Assembly (NCBI GenBank): GCA_964023205.1 | Contig: OZ026835.1 | Location: forward strand, 17,194,414 to 17,258,413 | Direction of reading: 5' to 3' | DNA length: 64,000 nt | From: Lutraria lutraria | Taxonomy: Eukaryota > Mollusca > Bivalvia > Venerida > Mactridae | Part shown: positions 34,240-47,100 of the stretch, one piece after another | Numbering within the stretch: position 1 is the stretch's first letter | How the letters are laid out: each line of letters starts with the position of its first letter | The notes under the pieces: model-generated | What the model saw: only the letters and a program-made list of their open reading frames with translations | Told to the model about the DNA's origin: nothing | Databases searched by the model: none | Translations under genes and position numbers: made by a program

Positions 34240-34860
34240 AATTATACTGAATAAAAACTTCAAAGCAGTCATTTATCACAGCAGCTTTCTGGCCAAAGCT
34301 CTTTCTAAATTCAAGAGGCATTGTCTTCCTTAATTCCTCTCTGTCAGGCCAGTACAGCAAGTGTTTTAGTCGCACATACAAAAAATGGATTACAATTAAG
34401 AATGTTCTAGACACTGTGGATGCTGATGTTCTAAATTTATATGCAAGGTCCTGAACGGGCAGATTCAAAAGTCTCATGATAGCCATAATGAGTCTTTCAT
34501 ATTGGCCAAGATCACCATTTAATCTCGGTTTTGGAATGTATACTGTAAAAAAATCAAACACAGCCATTAAAGTAATAAAACTTGGAAGTCCAGTGTAATA
34601 TTTCACTTTGTCTCTGGAACTGTCTTTACTGAACGGTAATCCATCTAATTGTTCCTTCAGTAGCATATTTTCACTGAGCAATCTTTGAAGTTCACTATCA
34701 ACCTGACTAATGTCTACACTGTCTTTGGGTGTCTCACATTCTTCTGGCTCATCAATGCCTAGCATAAACTCAGACACTGGTCTTTCTTCTGAACTCAGAG
34801 CTGTAGCAAAGGATTCTGGGCTTCTATCACTAGATAGTTCTAACAGAGCTCGAGCAGCTT
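34240..34860 (-). pseudogene. DDE_Tnp_4 / THAP-type transposase N-terminal half (ISL2EU-like)
   Basis: An open minus-strand frame of about 180 residues with an acidic leader, a short coiled stretch (DSELQRLLSENMLLKEQL), then KVKYYTGLPSFITLMAVFDF, the helix-turn-helix MRLLNLPVQDLAYKFRTSAS...TVSRTF, and WPDREELRKTMPLEFRKSFG, leading to AAVINDCFEVFI with the first catalytic Asp. The frame stops there; the remaining DDE core is missing and YqaJ sequence follows on the opposite strand. Family recognition is strong; function is lost. Confidence 0.8.
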
Positions 34861-34899
34861 AATGTTGTTCTTTCTGCTTTTGTTGTCCCTAGACTCGGA

Positions 34900-35520
34900 T
34901 GTTCCTGCACAAATAAATATTAACTTATAACTCATGGACATGTGTCTACGCTATATACTCAATAAAACTGCTAACTGATCTGCATGTATACCAAATTGTC
35001 ATATACCTGTGATATGAACTTATCTGAGCATAATGTTCATTTATACAGACATTTAGTCAGACACCTAAGTTCGCATATAGTAAGATAAAAACACAGGTAT
35101 ACATAGGTATGTATATATTTAAAGCCTCATAACTTTTTAAATTTAGTAATACAGAACAATAGATGTAATGATAGTAAAATATTAGAAATATATTTTATTT
35201 GCTCTAAAACATATTTACACAATGTCTTTCTTTAGCCACATCGCGTAGAAATGTTTTCAGTTGCTTTTTCTTATTTTTTGCAATATCATTGAAAAAAATA
35301 CTGTGCTATATTTCTATATGTACTTTGTGATTAAAAAAGAAAATATCGGAATGTTTTTATTGCAAGTAAAAGTCAATTCATCATCATCATCATTTCTAGT
35401 AATCGCATCCCTCTAGGTAGAGTATTCTCGCGATATGGATTAAAATACTATGCATTCGCAGCAGTCAGATCAGCTATATACAAGTAAACTTTGTACAGGT
35501 GAGTTTAAAAACAGATAAAA
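34900..35520. other. Non-coding stretch
   Basis: AT-rich, with no gene. Contains a short (atc)n microsatellite (tcatcatcatcat) near 35380. Confidence 0.4.
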
Positions 35521-35529
35521 ATATCGCTG

Positions 35530-36640
35530 ATAGTTTACAGTGTTCCCAGACTCCCAAGGGCCGACTGGAACCCTTGTAGGGTGGGCTGGCAGGCTACTCC
35601 TACAGGAAGCCTGTTCCACAAGACAATGGTGGCAGGATAGAAACTATGCTGGTATGTAGCTTTCTTGGCAGGTAAGTGAGTGTACTGTAGGTTGTGCCCT
35701 CTTGTTGAAGTTCTGTCTTGTCGGAGAGGGGGACTCGGAATAATGTCGACTAGGTTATTCCAAATTTTGTACAACATCGCCACCTGCATTCCGTCGGTGC
35801 TGGAGAGTATCCCATTTCAGGTCCACCAACATGTCGATGACACTGCTTGTCCTGGAATAGTCATGTTTGACATGTCTGGCTGCCCTACACTGGACCATCT
35901 CAAGTTGGTTGATCAGGTAGTCAGTATGTGGGGACCAGACGGTGGCGGAATACTCTACTATAGGCCGGATGTACGTGCAATAGGCATTTGACTTGGCTTT
36001 AGGTAGACTTGTTGGTACATGTTTCTTCTAAGAAAGGACATGGTTGAATTCGCCTTCTTGCTGATCAATGTTATTAACATTAAGTTGTTGATGAAAGATT
36101 TTGCCATGGATGTTGTAAGGACATTTGATAATGTTTCCTTTAGTGCTGATATGTATGACTTCGCATTTTTCAGGATGAAAAGACATCTGCCAGTCCTGTT
36201 CCCAGTCCTGAAGGCTGTCGAGGTCCTGCTGTAATTGTTTAGCTTCCTCTTCATTACGGATAGTGTGGTACAGCAGGCTATCATCAGCAAACAGACGTAC
36301 CGTTGACTTAACTCAAGATGGCATATCATTAATATAGGCAAGGAACAGGTGTGGCCCAAGGACACTTCCCTGGTGCACTCCTGATAAGACTGGAGCAGGT
36401 TCAGAGTAAGATCCATCGAGGACTACACGCTGGGTACAAGCTGTAAGCAAGTCAGCGATCCACGATAGTGTGTTATCTCGAACGCCATAGTGATGGAGTT
36501 TCAGCAGGAGTCTCGAGTGAGGCACCTTATCGAAGGCCTTACTAAAGTCTAAAAGGATAGCGTCAATTTGTAAGTTGTTATCAATGCCAATCGAAAGGTC
36601 AATTTCACTGATAAGATATCTTTCTAGGTAGAATAAGACC
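35530..36640 (-). mobile_element. CR1/Jockey-type LINE, reverse transcriptase C-terminal half
   Basis: The minus-strand frames give the RT motifs in order: [20 protein letters not shown] (motif A with catalytic Asp); [15 protein letters not shown] and [20 protein letters not shown] (motif B and following); VRLFADDSLLYHTIRNEEEA (FADD catalytic motif); and WQMSFHPEKCEVIHIS. They then break into shifted frames with RPIVEYSATVWSPHTDYLIN and QHSFYPATIVLWNRLP. The 5' half is missing, as expected for 5'-truncated LINEs. Three or more frame breaks mean it is dead. Confidence 0.88.
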
Positions 36641-36800
36641 TACTTTAGATTTAACATCCAAAATGCTAATGGGGCTTTAATCAATTTTGTAAAAACACAA
36701 AAATAATTTTATATAGCAGTATACTGTTGATACAAGTTATAAATCCTAAAATTGATATCAGGGGTCCAAATGTCATGAGAATAACTTGTTTTGTTTATCA

Positions 36801-36931
36801 CTATGCATATAATATTCTTGATAGAGTCTGATGTAATTTCTTCTCACTCTTGGATGGTGTGAGAGTGTCAGTCAGTTTAATGGTTGGAGCCCAATCTGGA
36901 TTTGGCTTATCATACCGATCAGCTGGCTTGT
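36801..36931 (-). CDS. Candidate terminal exon, transposon-type protein
   Basis: After acceptor CACTTTTCAG the frame reads KPADRYDKPNPDWAPTIKLT, then DTLTPSKSEKKLHQTLSRIL, ending in TAG. The NPDWAPTIKLT core recalls the phrase (.HPDWAPS..LG) found after THAP or zinc-finger modules in animal transposon proteins. No partner exon seen. It lies about 220 bases from the divergent MPC2 start. Confidence 0.3.
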
Positions 36932-37019
36932 CTGAAAAGTGAAATCAAATAATTATAAACAAACTAAGACTTATTTGTATGGAACTGTCATGTGTCTGGT
37001 ATGTAGTAATTATTTCCCC

Positions 37020-37154
37020 TATATTTTCTATGTTGGATCCGGATCCGCGTTTTACACCTGGCCTCCAGGATCCCCGGAAACCGGAATTTAGTACATCCAT
37101 TCTATCATATTATTTACTTCCGGTTTTCTGTCCTTGAGATAAAATAATAGAAAT
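37020..37154 (+). promoter_or_regulatory. MPC2: MPC2 promoter/5' leader region
   Basis: A locally GC-richer patch (ggatccggatccgcgtttt; ccggaaaccggaattta; acttccggttttc) immediately upstream of the ATG, with no TATA box. The ACTTCCGGT box matches the ETS/GABP consensus often found at promoters of nuclear genes for mitochondrial proteins. The assignment is an inference. Confidence 0.4.
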
Positions 37155-40100
37155 ATGTCGATGATTTATAGAAATGTGATTAGAATAGCAGATAAGTTTA
37201 TTCCTGCTAGATTTCAAGCAACATGGGACCATCCCGCTGGTAATGCAACATTGCTATTTTATTATCTTTGTGTTGATGGTATTAATGGGGTAGTACTCGG
37301 ATAAAGTTTTCGGACAATATGCTAACGCTAATATAATTATTCTAATTTCTAGCCTTTGAACAATCCATTAAAGATCGAAGGTCAATGAAAATGCGCTTCT
37401 TGTCATTGATTATTATTGTATTTTTGTTTGAAATAATATGATATTGTTATTGAAAAACTACACTTTCCCCAATTAAATTATTGATTTGCAAGTGAAGGCA
37501 TGAATATACAAATTACAATACATGTATTGAACTGATTGGCTCAAATGCAGCTTTGACCTTTTACTTATTAGCTAACTAAATATATGTGGCTGCTCTCTAG
37601 GACCTAACTAGTCGAAGGGTCTTTGACGATGATACGTTTGCATTGCAGTTCATCGTCAAAGCCACTTGTTCTTTAAAAGCTAACAGGTAAACGACCAATC
37701 TGAGTTGCGTTCGTTTTCCTATTTAACGCACAAATTTCCGTAAAACTTGTTACAATTCGATGAATTATAGTATAATCTGTCAATATGACCAAAAATATAC
37801 CTTCAACAGACGAAAGTTATCAAATATTTTGCCGATGTTTCATACTACCCTTAATTTCAAAATTGTCCTCGTAAATGCTTTGGATTAAGTCCGTAGCATT
37901 CCGGAAAGCATGTAAATTGATCTGATTCAATAGACGCATGAACAAGCGTCTGAAGATGTTGACTTTGTAAGAGGACAATTCCATAACTAAAGTGGTCAAC
38001 AAGACGAAATAAAAAGACCAATTTAGTTATGGGACCCAGAACTAGGACCTAACCTGTGGACAACTCTTCAAAATTAATTAGTTACTTCTTGTTGTATATC
38101 TTTAGGGAAGTAACTATAGTATACTGGCCATATGAAACACTGTGACACTCTTTACTTAGCTTAGAATTCGTAACAGTGCTAATAAATATGCAATCATTAA
38201 ACCATTTAATTCATTTAAACAATCCTTCTTTGTTGTTAACTGACAGTGTATTATTTGTTCTTACAAATGCCTTTCTTTGAATTTATGTTGTTTCATCAGT
38301 GAGTGACTACTCCATTTGATAAGAGTAAGATTAGTCTTTTTTTTGAACGAATATATACTGTTTTGCTTAGAACTACTATATCAATGTGTAGGCTATTCCA
38401 GATGTTACTAACTCAATAGCAAAATTAATATATGGGTACATTTAGCCTTGGTCTTCTTTTATACAACTATAAGTTACATAAATGTATGCCGATTGGTACA
38501 AATGAAGTCATTTTTGTAGAAGACTATTAAAACATTTAACAAATTGGCCCCAGTACAGATCCTTGTGGAATGCTACTTGTAACATGTTTCCATATATCGA
38601 ATGTATGCCCGTTCACAATAACTCAATAAAATATTGTATAGTACAAAGTAGGTTAGTGAGGAAAATAGTTAAACAATCTGCTGCTTGAAAATTAAATTAT
38701 CCCTGGCTGTACACATGGTCAGTTATACTCTAGGTATAACCAACCATGAAGGTGATCTGATAAAATAGCACACTAAACAAATATTGTAAAATAACATGAT
38801 CATAATTTATAAATGTATGTTATAAACTATAGAAACTTTGTCATTTCAGGACCCAAGACTATATTTTTCTGGGCACCAACAATGAAATGGGTAAGGTTAT
38901 TATGTTCTTTCAGTCAATACAGTGTCTATTCTAGAAATTTAAAAACAGGGGGACATTTGCCCCTCACTTAGAAAAAAGGGGTTTAAGAAGAGGGGATATC
39001 AAATACCTTTTTCACATGTTACAAGTTTAATAAATACTTTAGAATTTACAAGTTTTACCAAGTTTAAATGTTATTGTCAATGCAATTTGAAATGGTGCAA
39101 GTGCAGTAAGTGATACCCCTGTCCATCTGTCCTTCCATCTGTTCAAATTTTGGATTTGGAACGTTAACAGAGGTAATATTTCATGAATTGGTTTCATATT
39201 TTACATGAAGGTTTAGCTCCTGTAGACCTTTTGTTGCTTGTCAGTCATTTTATAGCTGTTACATGTATCCATTTGTTCTGACATTACAAAGTGTATTTTG
39301 CAGGCTCTGGTTATTGCTGGTATTGGTGATATTGCTCGACCAGCAGAAAAAATCAGTCTAACTCAGTCATCAGCCTTGGCTGCAACAGGTGATGTTCAAC
39401 TTCATATTAACATATACGAATGTATATTATTGTATATATATTTCTTGCAGACTTTATTAAAATGTATTAAGCTGCGTCTGAAATTCCTGATAAGAATTAT
39501 ACCCTAGAATCTAAATTTAAATCATGAATATTAGAAGCAAACTGGAAATCTTGAAAAGCACATGGTACAACTCATGCAGTCAAAGTTTCTCAAGGAAACT
39601 GCTGGACCTATATTCTTTCTGTTCAACAATGCTGTGTTCTGACATTTTAGAGTCAGTAACATTCAGCAAAGATAGAACACTAAATATATATCCCAATACC
39701 TGTTAGACAAACAGATTATCTGAACTCTTATATAAATACACATATAAGAATCCTGAGGCGACTGAGTTTTTTTTTAGAACTCAATCTGATAATTAATATC
39801 TAGGCAATTTAGACCTTATTATACAATACAACAGAATCATTTTATTTTAAAAAATATTCAGTTGGATACCATAACTGTTTTAATTTCATCTTTCTTTCAG
39901 GAATCATTTGGTCTAGATACTCATTAGTTATTATTCCCAAGAATTACAATCTCTTCTTCGTAAATCTATTTGTGGCAGCTACAGGATTGTATCAGCTTGG
40001 TCGAATATGGAAGTAAGTGTCCAAAATTGTTTTATTTTCTCCCATAATTCATTCATATGAATATGTTTGACTAAGCTCAGAAGTATTTTCAACAAAGATG

Positions 40101-40663
40101 ACTCAAGCATACTTGAGCGATTTTGAGCTTTAAGAATTTAGTCTGCTTTCTATTAGAACAGTAAAGATCTTGGTACCAATAAATTGTCAGCAAGAAAAAA
40201 ATACAATTCATTGTAATAAGATATGTGTTAATTTGAATCTGTCCCTCAGGACTGGTACCCACTTCGAGATTTAATCAAATTTTAGTAACCAAGCAGGGAT
40301 TTTTTCCTTGTATAGCAGGGGCTGTTAACAGGTGTCTTCCCCTCAGGAAAATTCTGGAAATCGTGCAGTTTTCCCCTAAAATTCAATTCACATCAAGTTT
40401 TTTCTTCCCCTTTTGCAAAAAATAAGCGTTATTTTCCCCCAAATTTAAAGAAAAGGCCCCTCCCCCTACCTGTGAAAAAAGCCCTGCCACTGCATGAAAA
40501 AATCTTTCTTGTTGTAGAATTTTTCATGGTAAAGCTATCTTGTATTAAAATACTTGCTTCCAATTTATGCATATTGTAATTTTTTAAAAGAACCATTGTC
40601 GTTACATACCAGTATTTTACTTATTGTTTCAGTTATAGACGGTCATTAAAGGAGTCTGAGTAA
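37155..40663 (+). CDS. MPC2: Mitochondrial pyruvate carrier 2, five exons, complete
   Basis: Inner-membrane subunit that pairs with MPC1 to import pyruvate into mitochondria. Exons 37155-37239, 38850-38890, 39304-39388, 39901-40012 and 40633-40663 have AG/GT borders and compatible phases, giving 117 residues (human 127). Landmarks: MSMIYRNVIRIADKFIPARF; WDHPAGPKTIFFWAPTMKW across exon 1/2; ALVIAGIGDIARPAEKISLT; GIIWSRYSLVIIPKNYNLFF; and ATGLYQLGRIWNYRRSLK. The HPAGPKTIFFWAP and ARPAEK blocks identify MPC2 rather than MPC1. The C-terminus is short. AATAAA occurs at 41151 and 41440, giving a 3' UTR of roughly 0.5-0.8 kb. No stops or frame breaks, so it appears functional. Confidence 0.96.
37619..37663. 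repeat. Hairpin in MPC2 intron 1
   Basis: CTTTGACGATGA and TCATCGTCAAAG are perfect inverted arms about 20 bases apart. The neighbouring phrase ctaggacctaac occurs near 37600 and again near 38045, bracketing a minus-strand frame (37820-38002). Confidence 0.6.
37820..38002 (-). pseudogene. Possible coding relic in MPC2 intron 1
   Basis: An open frame reading VMELSSYKVNIFRRLFMRLL, then NQINLHAFRNATDLIQSIYE. Protein-like helical composition but no family recognised. It lies between two copies of 'aggacctaac', so it may be part of an inserted element. Confidence 0.2.
39105..39235 (+). repeat. MPC2: Dispersed repeat, (gtccatctgtcc) core, in MPC2 intron 2
   Basis: The order ctgtccatctgtccttccat, ttcaaattttgg, tatttcatgaattggtttca and tattttacatgaaggt closely parallels 50035-50145. 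Confidence 0.65.
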
Positions 40664-41499
40664 AGCAGAGGATTATTGCTCATTGATAGAAAATACACAA
40701 ATGGGATCATTTTAATACAGTGATAATAATATCAGCTACACCAATATCAAGTCTACATGTATGAACCCATAGAGAAAGTCCCATGATTTTAATTTGTGTG
40801 CTGAAAATCGTCCCGTGTTTTTTGTTGAATATGATTGTGGTTTGTTAGAATTATAGTGCCATGTGATGTTTGCAGCTGAGAGACTATCAAGTGTACACTT
40901 GTTCTGTTTTGTGATTTAGCCATAAAAGGATGATTCAGCATGTTTAGCATCAAGACTTGGGGTACATTGATTTATGGGAACTATTTAAGATCTATCTGTC
41001 TGTCATGTTTTAATTCTATGATATAAAAATTGCACTTACATCTAATATCATTATTTTGTTTGACATCCAAATAATTAAGTCTTACTTTTTATGTATATTG
41101 TGGAAGGAATCTCTCTAACTTTAATTCTAAGACATGCCACATTTTCAAAAAATAAATTGTAATCAATTAAAATCAGATAACTGATAATTAGTTTGGCATC
41201 TGAAGATTAAGTTGCAGTTGATTGTATTTATAAATGTATGTTAATCTGATATTTTTGTATCTGAATACCCGACTCCTGTTGTTGGTTTATTATTAATCTG
41301 TTTAATTGTTAAGTGCTAATATTGTCAGGTACAAAAGTCTAGGTTGTACAATACTCGTACAGTTTATAATTGTTATTTATTTGGAGAAATATATTGAAAG
41401 CTACGTATTTGTACATGTATGTTATTGTTTTTATGATTGAATAAATTCAACATATCCAAGAGATGATAGTTAAAATGGTACTTTGTTATGTATTAAATA

Positions 41500-42027
41500 G
41501 TAAGCAATGCTGAATGATTTCATGTTACTAAGGCCTAAAAAAGTATTTGTTCCTGGTTAACATGCTAAAACTACAATGTAGCATTGGTTTCCTATGGCCT
41601 AATAAAATGTCAGGGTCGTAATTTTTGTTTTATTTTGTTAATATTACCTATGTATTATATTACTCCAATTGTCATGTAAAGTATAAAGTAACATGAATAG
41701 TGTTAATAAAAGTTTAAAAGAACTAATAAGGTAGGCCAGAGTAACCAGAAACAAACCATTATTTTAAGCCTTAATAGATGAATGTATGAGAACAAAGTGG
41801 GTTCAAGACCATTCTATAATTTCGTTTTATAGCCTTAGAGCTAGAGGTAGTCCAAGCTGGTATGTACACTAACATGAGAGCTAGATATGTACATGTTTTA
41901 TTGCAATACTGCAGGAATTGATTCAGTGGCCACCTCATTTTTAAACCAGTATTTCAACTTGTTAATAAGAATATCTCAATATTAAGACCAAAAACAATGG
42001 TCTTTAATATCAAGGTATTACTACACA
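41500..42027. other. Non-coding stretch
   Basis: AT-rich, no gene seen. Confidence 0.4.
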
Positions 42028-42029
42028 TA

Positions 42030-43417
42030 CGAGGGGTGATCATTAAGTTCATGGACAACCTTGTGTATAAAGAAATGCTAGACTTTAAGTAAGAATTAAT
42101 ACAATAATGAAGTAGCTGATAGTATACTGCATATCATGGTAAATTTTATATTGGAAAACACCCTAACTATTCAAATAACAAATGTTTTCATAGAACCATT
42201 GGCATCCCACCGCCGCCAGAACGTTATCCATGACGTCAAGTCACATTTGTCATGAAACGCACTGTTGAATTGCACACAACGTTCATGTGTATGGACCCAC
42301 TGTTTGAATGTGTTCTTGTAAAATGTCATGTCAAATCCCCTTAAGACATTGCACATGACGGAGCTCTTCAAAGCTGGAGAAATTTCGACCTTTCAAATAA
42401 TATTTTAAATTCGGAACAGAGAAGGCCACAAGGCGCCTAATTTGGTGAATATGGCGGATGTTCCAGGATATTAGCACCAAGCTGGACAGTAATAGATAAT
42501 TGGGCGTCTAGTGCCCAGTGACTTGGGGCGTTACCTGATTTGTTCTCTATGTCATCGGATCATAGTAACACAACCAAGTTTTATTAGTGGTTATAATCCT
42601 GTTCAGAAATCGAGAATGTTCCTGTATTGCCTCAGAATTGTTTTACCGAGTATCACAGCTCTTCCATTTCATCATTTGACAACAATCGTGGGACCCATCT
42701 TGCACTTATTCTTCTCATATTCAAGTCTACCGTTAAAATTTGACGAATCAGCCCATTACTTATATCAATCTGTTCACTAATCTGACTTATTATTGTCCGC
42801 CTATCTATGTCCATGATTTCTTTAACAAGCTTGACGTTAGCATTGCTAAGTTTTGTTGTCGGTCGGCCACATCTTTAGTCAGCTTTAACCTCATCACCTT
42901 CCTTATGGAATCTTGTGAGCCACTTGCACACCAGTGATCGACACACATTCTCTTTACCTGATACATTGTCCAATTTTCTTTAGTTTCTGTCGGTGTCATT
43001 TTAATTCTTATGCAAAATTTGATAACTGCTCTTTGTTCTAAATTGACGTCCGACGTCACATAGCGTTGTTTATCAGATGATCCCCAGTATCTTGACATTA
43101 GCATCGTTACGTAATAATAAGTTCAAATTTTGATTACATCAGGCAGCTAAAGCGTTATGATATGACATTGACGTCATTGATTAATGACAGGGTTTCACGC
43201 CAAAATGAGGCCACAGTAAATGCTGGATTTGTGGTTAAATATTAATATTTTGATTTGCGGTGGTTATGCTTACTATTGTTGCTATGGTGATCGATTTCAC
43301 GTGCTTAATTGTACTTTTTGTACTTTGTTTATTAACCTTATATACAAATCTCATAAGTATACGATGAATTTTAACAGTAACAGCAAGGTTGTCCACGAAT
43401 TTAATGATCACCCCTCG
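42030..43417 (-). mobile_element. Mariner element, full length with TIRs, dead transposase
   Basis: The ends CGAGGGGTGATCATTAA...TGGACAAC are inverted repeats of about 30 bp with two mismatches, and TA flanks both ends (42028-42029, 43418-43419). Length is 1388 bp, normal for mariner. On the minus strand, remnants of the transposase appear in order: VNLEQRAVIKFCIRIKMTPT near 43030; LEHPPYSPN, a stop, then APCG near 42450 (the conserved HPPYSPDLAPCDF); and SSVMCNVLRGFDMTFYKN up to the end. Multiple stops and frame breaks. Right-hand end upstream of the transposase start as expected. Confidence 0.9.
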
Positions 43418-43733
43418 TATTTAAATATAACGGTACTAGAATACAGACATTTTAATTTTCATTTATTTACATTTGTACATCATAAAAAGAACACAGGTAT
43501 ACATATTGACATAATTATTCAGTTCAATACTAAATAAATAATGAAAACATTGTTTGTGTAGCTCAAAACTACACATGAATTATTTTACAACAAAGTGCTG
43601 AACACAATTAAGTAGAAGATTTAACTGTAATATCAGAATTAAACATTCACACATGCTCTTAAAGTCTTTCAAGTTTGGTTAGATATGAATACAGACTTAA
43701 CAAAATATTGAATAACACCATAGATAACAACAG

Positions 43734-43790
43734 TTGCAGTCAAACCTGTAAGCTAAGGTCAACACAGGAAGTGAAAATGTGGCCACCATA
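43734..43790 (+). repeat. Fragment of CAGTCAAACCTGT MITE
   Basis: gcagtcaaacctgtaagcta and tgtggccaccat match the termini of the 48409-48587 family. Truncated. Confidence 0.5.
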
Positions 43791-44114
43791 TGCTGTTGGA
43801 CCGCATGACAGAGTAGCTACTTTTCAGAGCAGCTTTTATATACTGGTGGCCATTAACTCCGGTATGACTTAGAATGATGTTTAACAATACAATCTTCTTG
43901 AACACATTTTAAATCCAGGTAACATCTTTAACAATATATCCAGTCCATGCTGTAACAACTTCGAAATAAATGCACACTAAACAGCTTTTACAGAAAGATG
44001 TTTTAAATCAGTCATATTATTTCATACAAGATGTACTATACCACAATGATTCTATCTCCTTATATACTGGCCATATCATGTTATAACACATCAGAATATC
44101 ATTACATCTGTTCA

Positions 44115-47100
44115 CTATAAGCTTAGAGTTATCAACTTTGGTGATAGCAAGGAATTGTATTTCTGAAACAGAAAGAAACCAAATATTTTAATAGCCATTT
44201 AGAACAATCACGGAATTAACAAGTACTTCCGTGGAACAATACAACAAATAAATACAAATAAAGTTTCATTATAAAGCATTCAATAAACAAGATGACCTTG
44301 ATGGATCTATAAATCACTCACAGGACAATCCAAACTTTGTACTCTGACAAAAATACTAAAAGTTTGAAAGGAGGGTGGTAGTGAAGAGATTGTATGCCAG
44401 TCATGAGTTTAAAAGGAGGGTGGTAGTGAAGAGATTGTATGCCAGTCATGAGTTTAAAAGGAGGGTGGTAGTGAAGAGATTGTATGCCAGTCATGAGTTT
44501 AAAAGGAGGGTGGTAGTGACAAGATTTGTATGCCAGTCATGAGTTTAAAAGGAGGGTGGTAGTGAAGAGATTGTATGCCAGTCATAAGTTTAAAAGGAGG
44601 GTGGTAGTGAAGAGATTGTATGCCAGTCATGAGTTTAAAAGGAGGGTGGTAGTGAAGAGATTGTATGCCAGTCATGAGTTTAAAAGGAGGGTGGTAGTGA
44701 CAAGATTTGTATGCCAGTCATTGGAGAGATAGACATTTTGTAACCCAACAGAATTGATACCAGTATCACGTAAAAAGAAGTATTGTTGTTGTTGTTTTTT
44801 CAATGAAAAACTGTCAAGATAAATAAGTTTAATTTTTACCAGTTCAGAAGCAAAAGGTCCAATAAACATAAGATATCTTCTCATAGCCTCGTGTATATCT
44901 GAGGGTTGGATAGCTTTACTAACAGGTGCTTCTAGAGAATTAGGTAAACTCTGAAAGGATATAAACATCTCATGATCATTTGGTTATTTAATTGCAATAT
45001 ATATTATGGCAATTTAATTTCACAATAAGTACCTTATATATAAGTTTTTGTTTGTTTGATTTTAATGCCCCTTTTCAGCAGTCAAGTCACAGTGAGGCGG
45101 ACAGTTCAATTAACCATTGTTCCTAGAAAGTACCAGTACTAGACTCCAATCCACTGTAAGCAAATGCCTACATTCTCATACAAAGAGACATGGTCAGTAG
45201 CTGGGCTTGAACCCACGGCCCTCCATCAGTAAGAAGTTAAAGTGATTTGAAGTTGGCGACCTTATCCACTCGACCACGGAGGCGGAATTATCTATAAGTA
45301 TTAACTTATTCATCTCCAAGCAACCTTATGACCAGAATTGTAAGACAAATGATGTACAATGTAGGATGTATTAAACATTAGACAAATGACGTACAATGTA
45401 GGATGTAACATTAGACAAATGACGTACAATGTAGGATGTAACATTAGACAAATGACGTACAATGTAGGATGTAACATTAGACAAATGACATACAATGTAG
45501 GATGTAACATTAGACAAATCACTTAATTAGAATGTAACAGTAAGTCAACAAATTGAAAATGCTTAGCTGCATAATAAATGGCTTTTCAGCAGCTTTAGTA
45601 TTTTACTTTCAGTATACAATGATATTTAGGTATGTGAAATGTTTTGGATATTCAAACATGGTAATCAAAAAGTTGTAGATGAATCTCACAAATCTGAAGT
45701 CTACAACAACAGTCATTGATAATACCTTCTTTTTCTTCTTAGACTTCAATTTGCTGGCCGGGCTAGCACTCTGGCTTCCACTAGATGATAAATTTCCTGA
45801 CTGAACAGTAGAACCAGGTATAGATGGAGTGGGTGGAGGACTCTACAAAAACAAACTTACATTATCATGAATTTTACAACGAGAGCCAACTGTCATTGCT
45901 ATCAGTATACATTAGCAGAATTCATGAAAATTGGTGATCATATAAGGATGCTACATCTGTTCTGTAAAAATAAGGTCATAAAAGGAAAAATAATGCCAAC
46001 AAGCTAAATAGTTTGTTAGTTTATCTGTTGTTTAATGGCCCCTAACAGAGGGGAAAGGAAATACAGGAAAACTGGGCTTCATAGCCCAACTCCTATTTCT
46101 AATACTTCTCACTGGTTCTTTGTAATGCAAGGGGTAAAGTTACGATATACAAGCCTCACCCATTTCCTGCTATTTTCTAAACACAGTACTTGGCTACGTA
46201 GTTGGGATGGGGACACTGAAAAAACGTCCCTGAAATGTAAGAAGGTAGAGCTGAGATTCTAACCCACAGTCTTTTGTTTAGTAGTCCAGTCTGTTACCGC
46301 TAGACCACCAATCCAGCCCTAACCGAAATAGACTTTCATCAAATGAAAAAATTTCTACTTGGACTTGTAAAACAGAAAAATGTCGAAGAAATGACACCTG
46401 TCCTGGTAACTGATCAAGATGAAATGAAAAAGTACAGCTTAAATGAATATAAATGTGACAACTTACAGCAGTGGGAGAGGTAAGGTTGATTGTCGGCTGT
46501 GTCTGTCCCATCACAGATTTCATTGCCGATGTCTGATTGAGATTATGGCTAATACTGGGTAAAGTTTGTACTTCAGGGTCACCGGGATCAGACATCATAT
46601 CTCGTTTAACAAGTAAAGCTAGATCTACAATCTGTAAGTAGAAATATAGACAATGATATATCGTTGTCTTTAATAACTTAAAACTAATTTGGTACATAGG
46701 TAAGTACTACAGAACACAATCAGGAACTCGCATAATTTAAGATGCTATTATAATAGGCATAAAGAAGTTCCAGATTTCCACTTTTTCCTGATGACCTAGG
46801 TATTTTTCTGAAGCAGTCAATATTTATCTTGCCAATATTTTCATAGGAATTACATCTCTAAAGTAAACAATATGTAATAAAATACTGCCAACAATTTGTG
46901 CAGGGATCAGTGTCTTTTTATACAAGTATTTTTAGATGACTGTATCAATCTGAGAGTTTGAACAGATCATCAGGTTATCTATCTAACATGGACAGCATTA
47001 CAGAAGATTATTTAATACCCACCATTAACAGTAACTTTGTTTCTTTACCTGTTTGTTTGAATTGTGTATGTATGGTAGCCAGTTAACATAATTCTATAAC

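Noticed and set aside
44526..44732. Repeat protein KRRVVVKRLYASHEF
   Set aside because: Open only because the 45-bp minisatellite period is divisible by three; no start context or homologue.
45310..45522. Repeat protein (CLMLHPTLYVI units)
   Set aside because: By-product of the 33-bp minisatellite.
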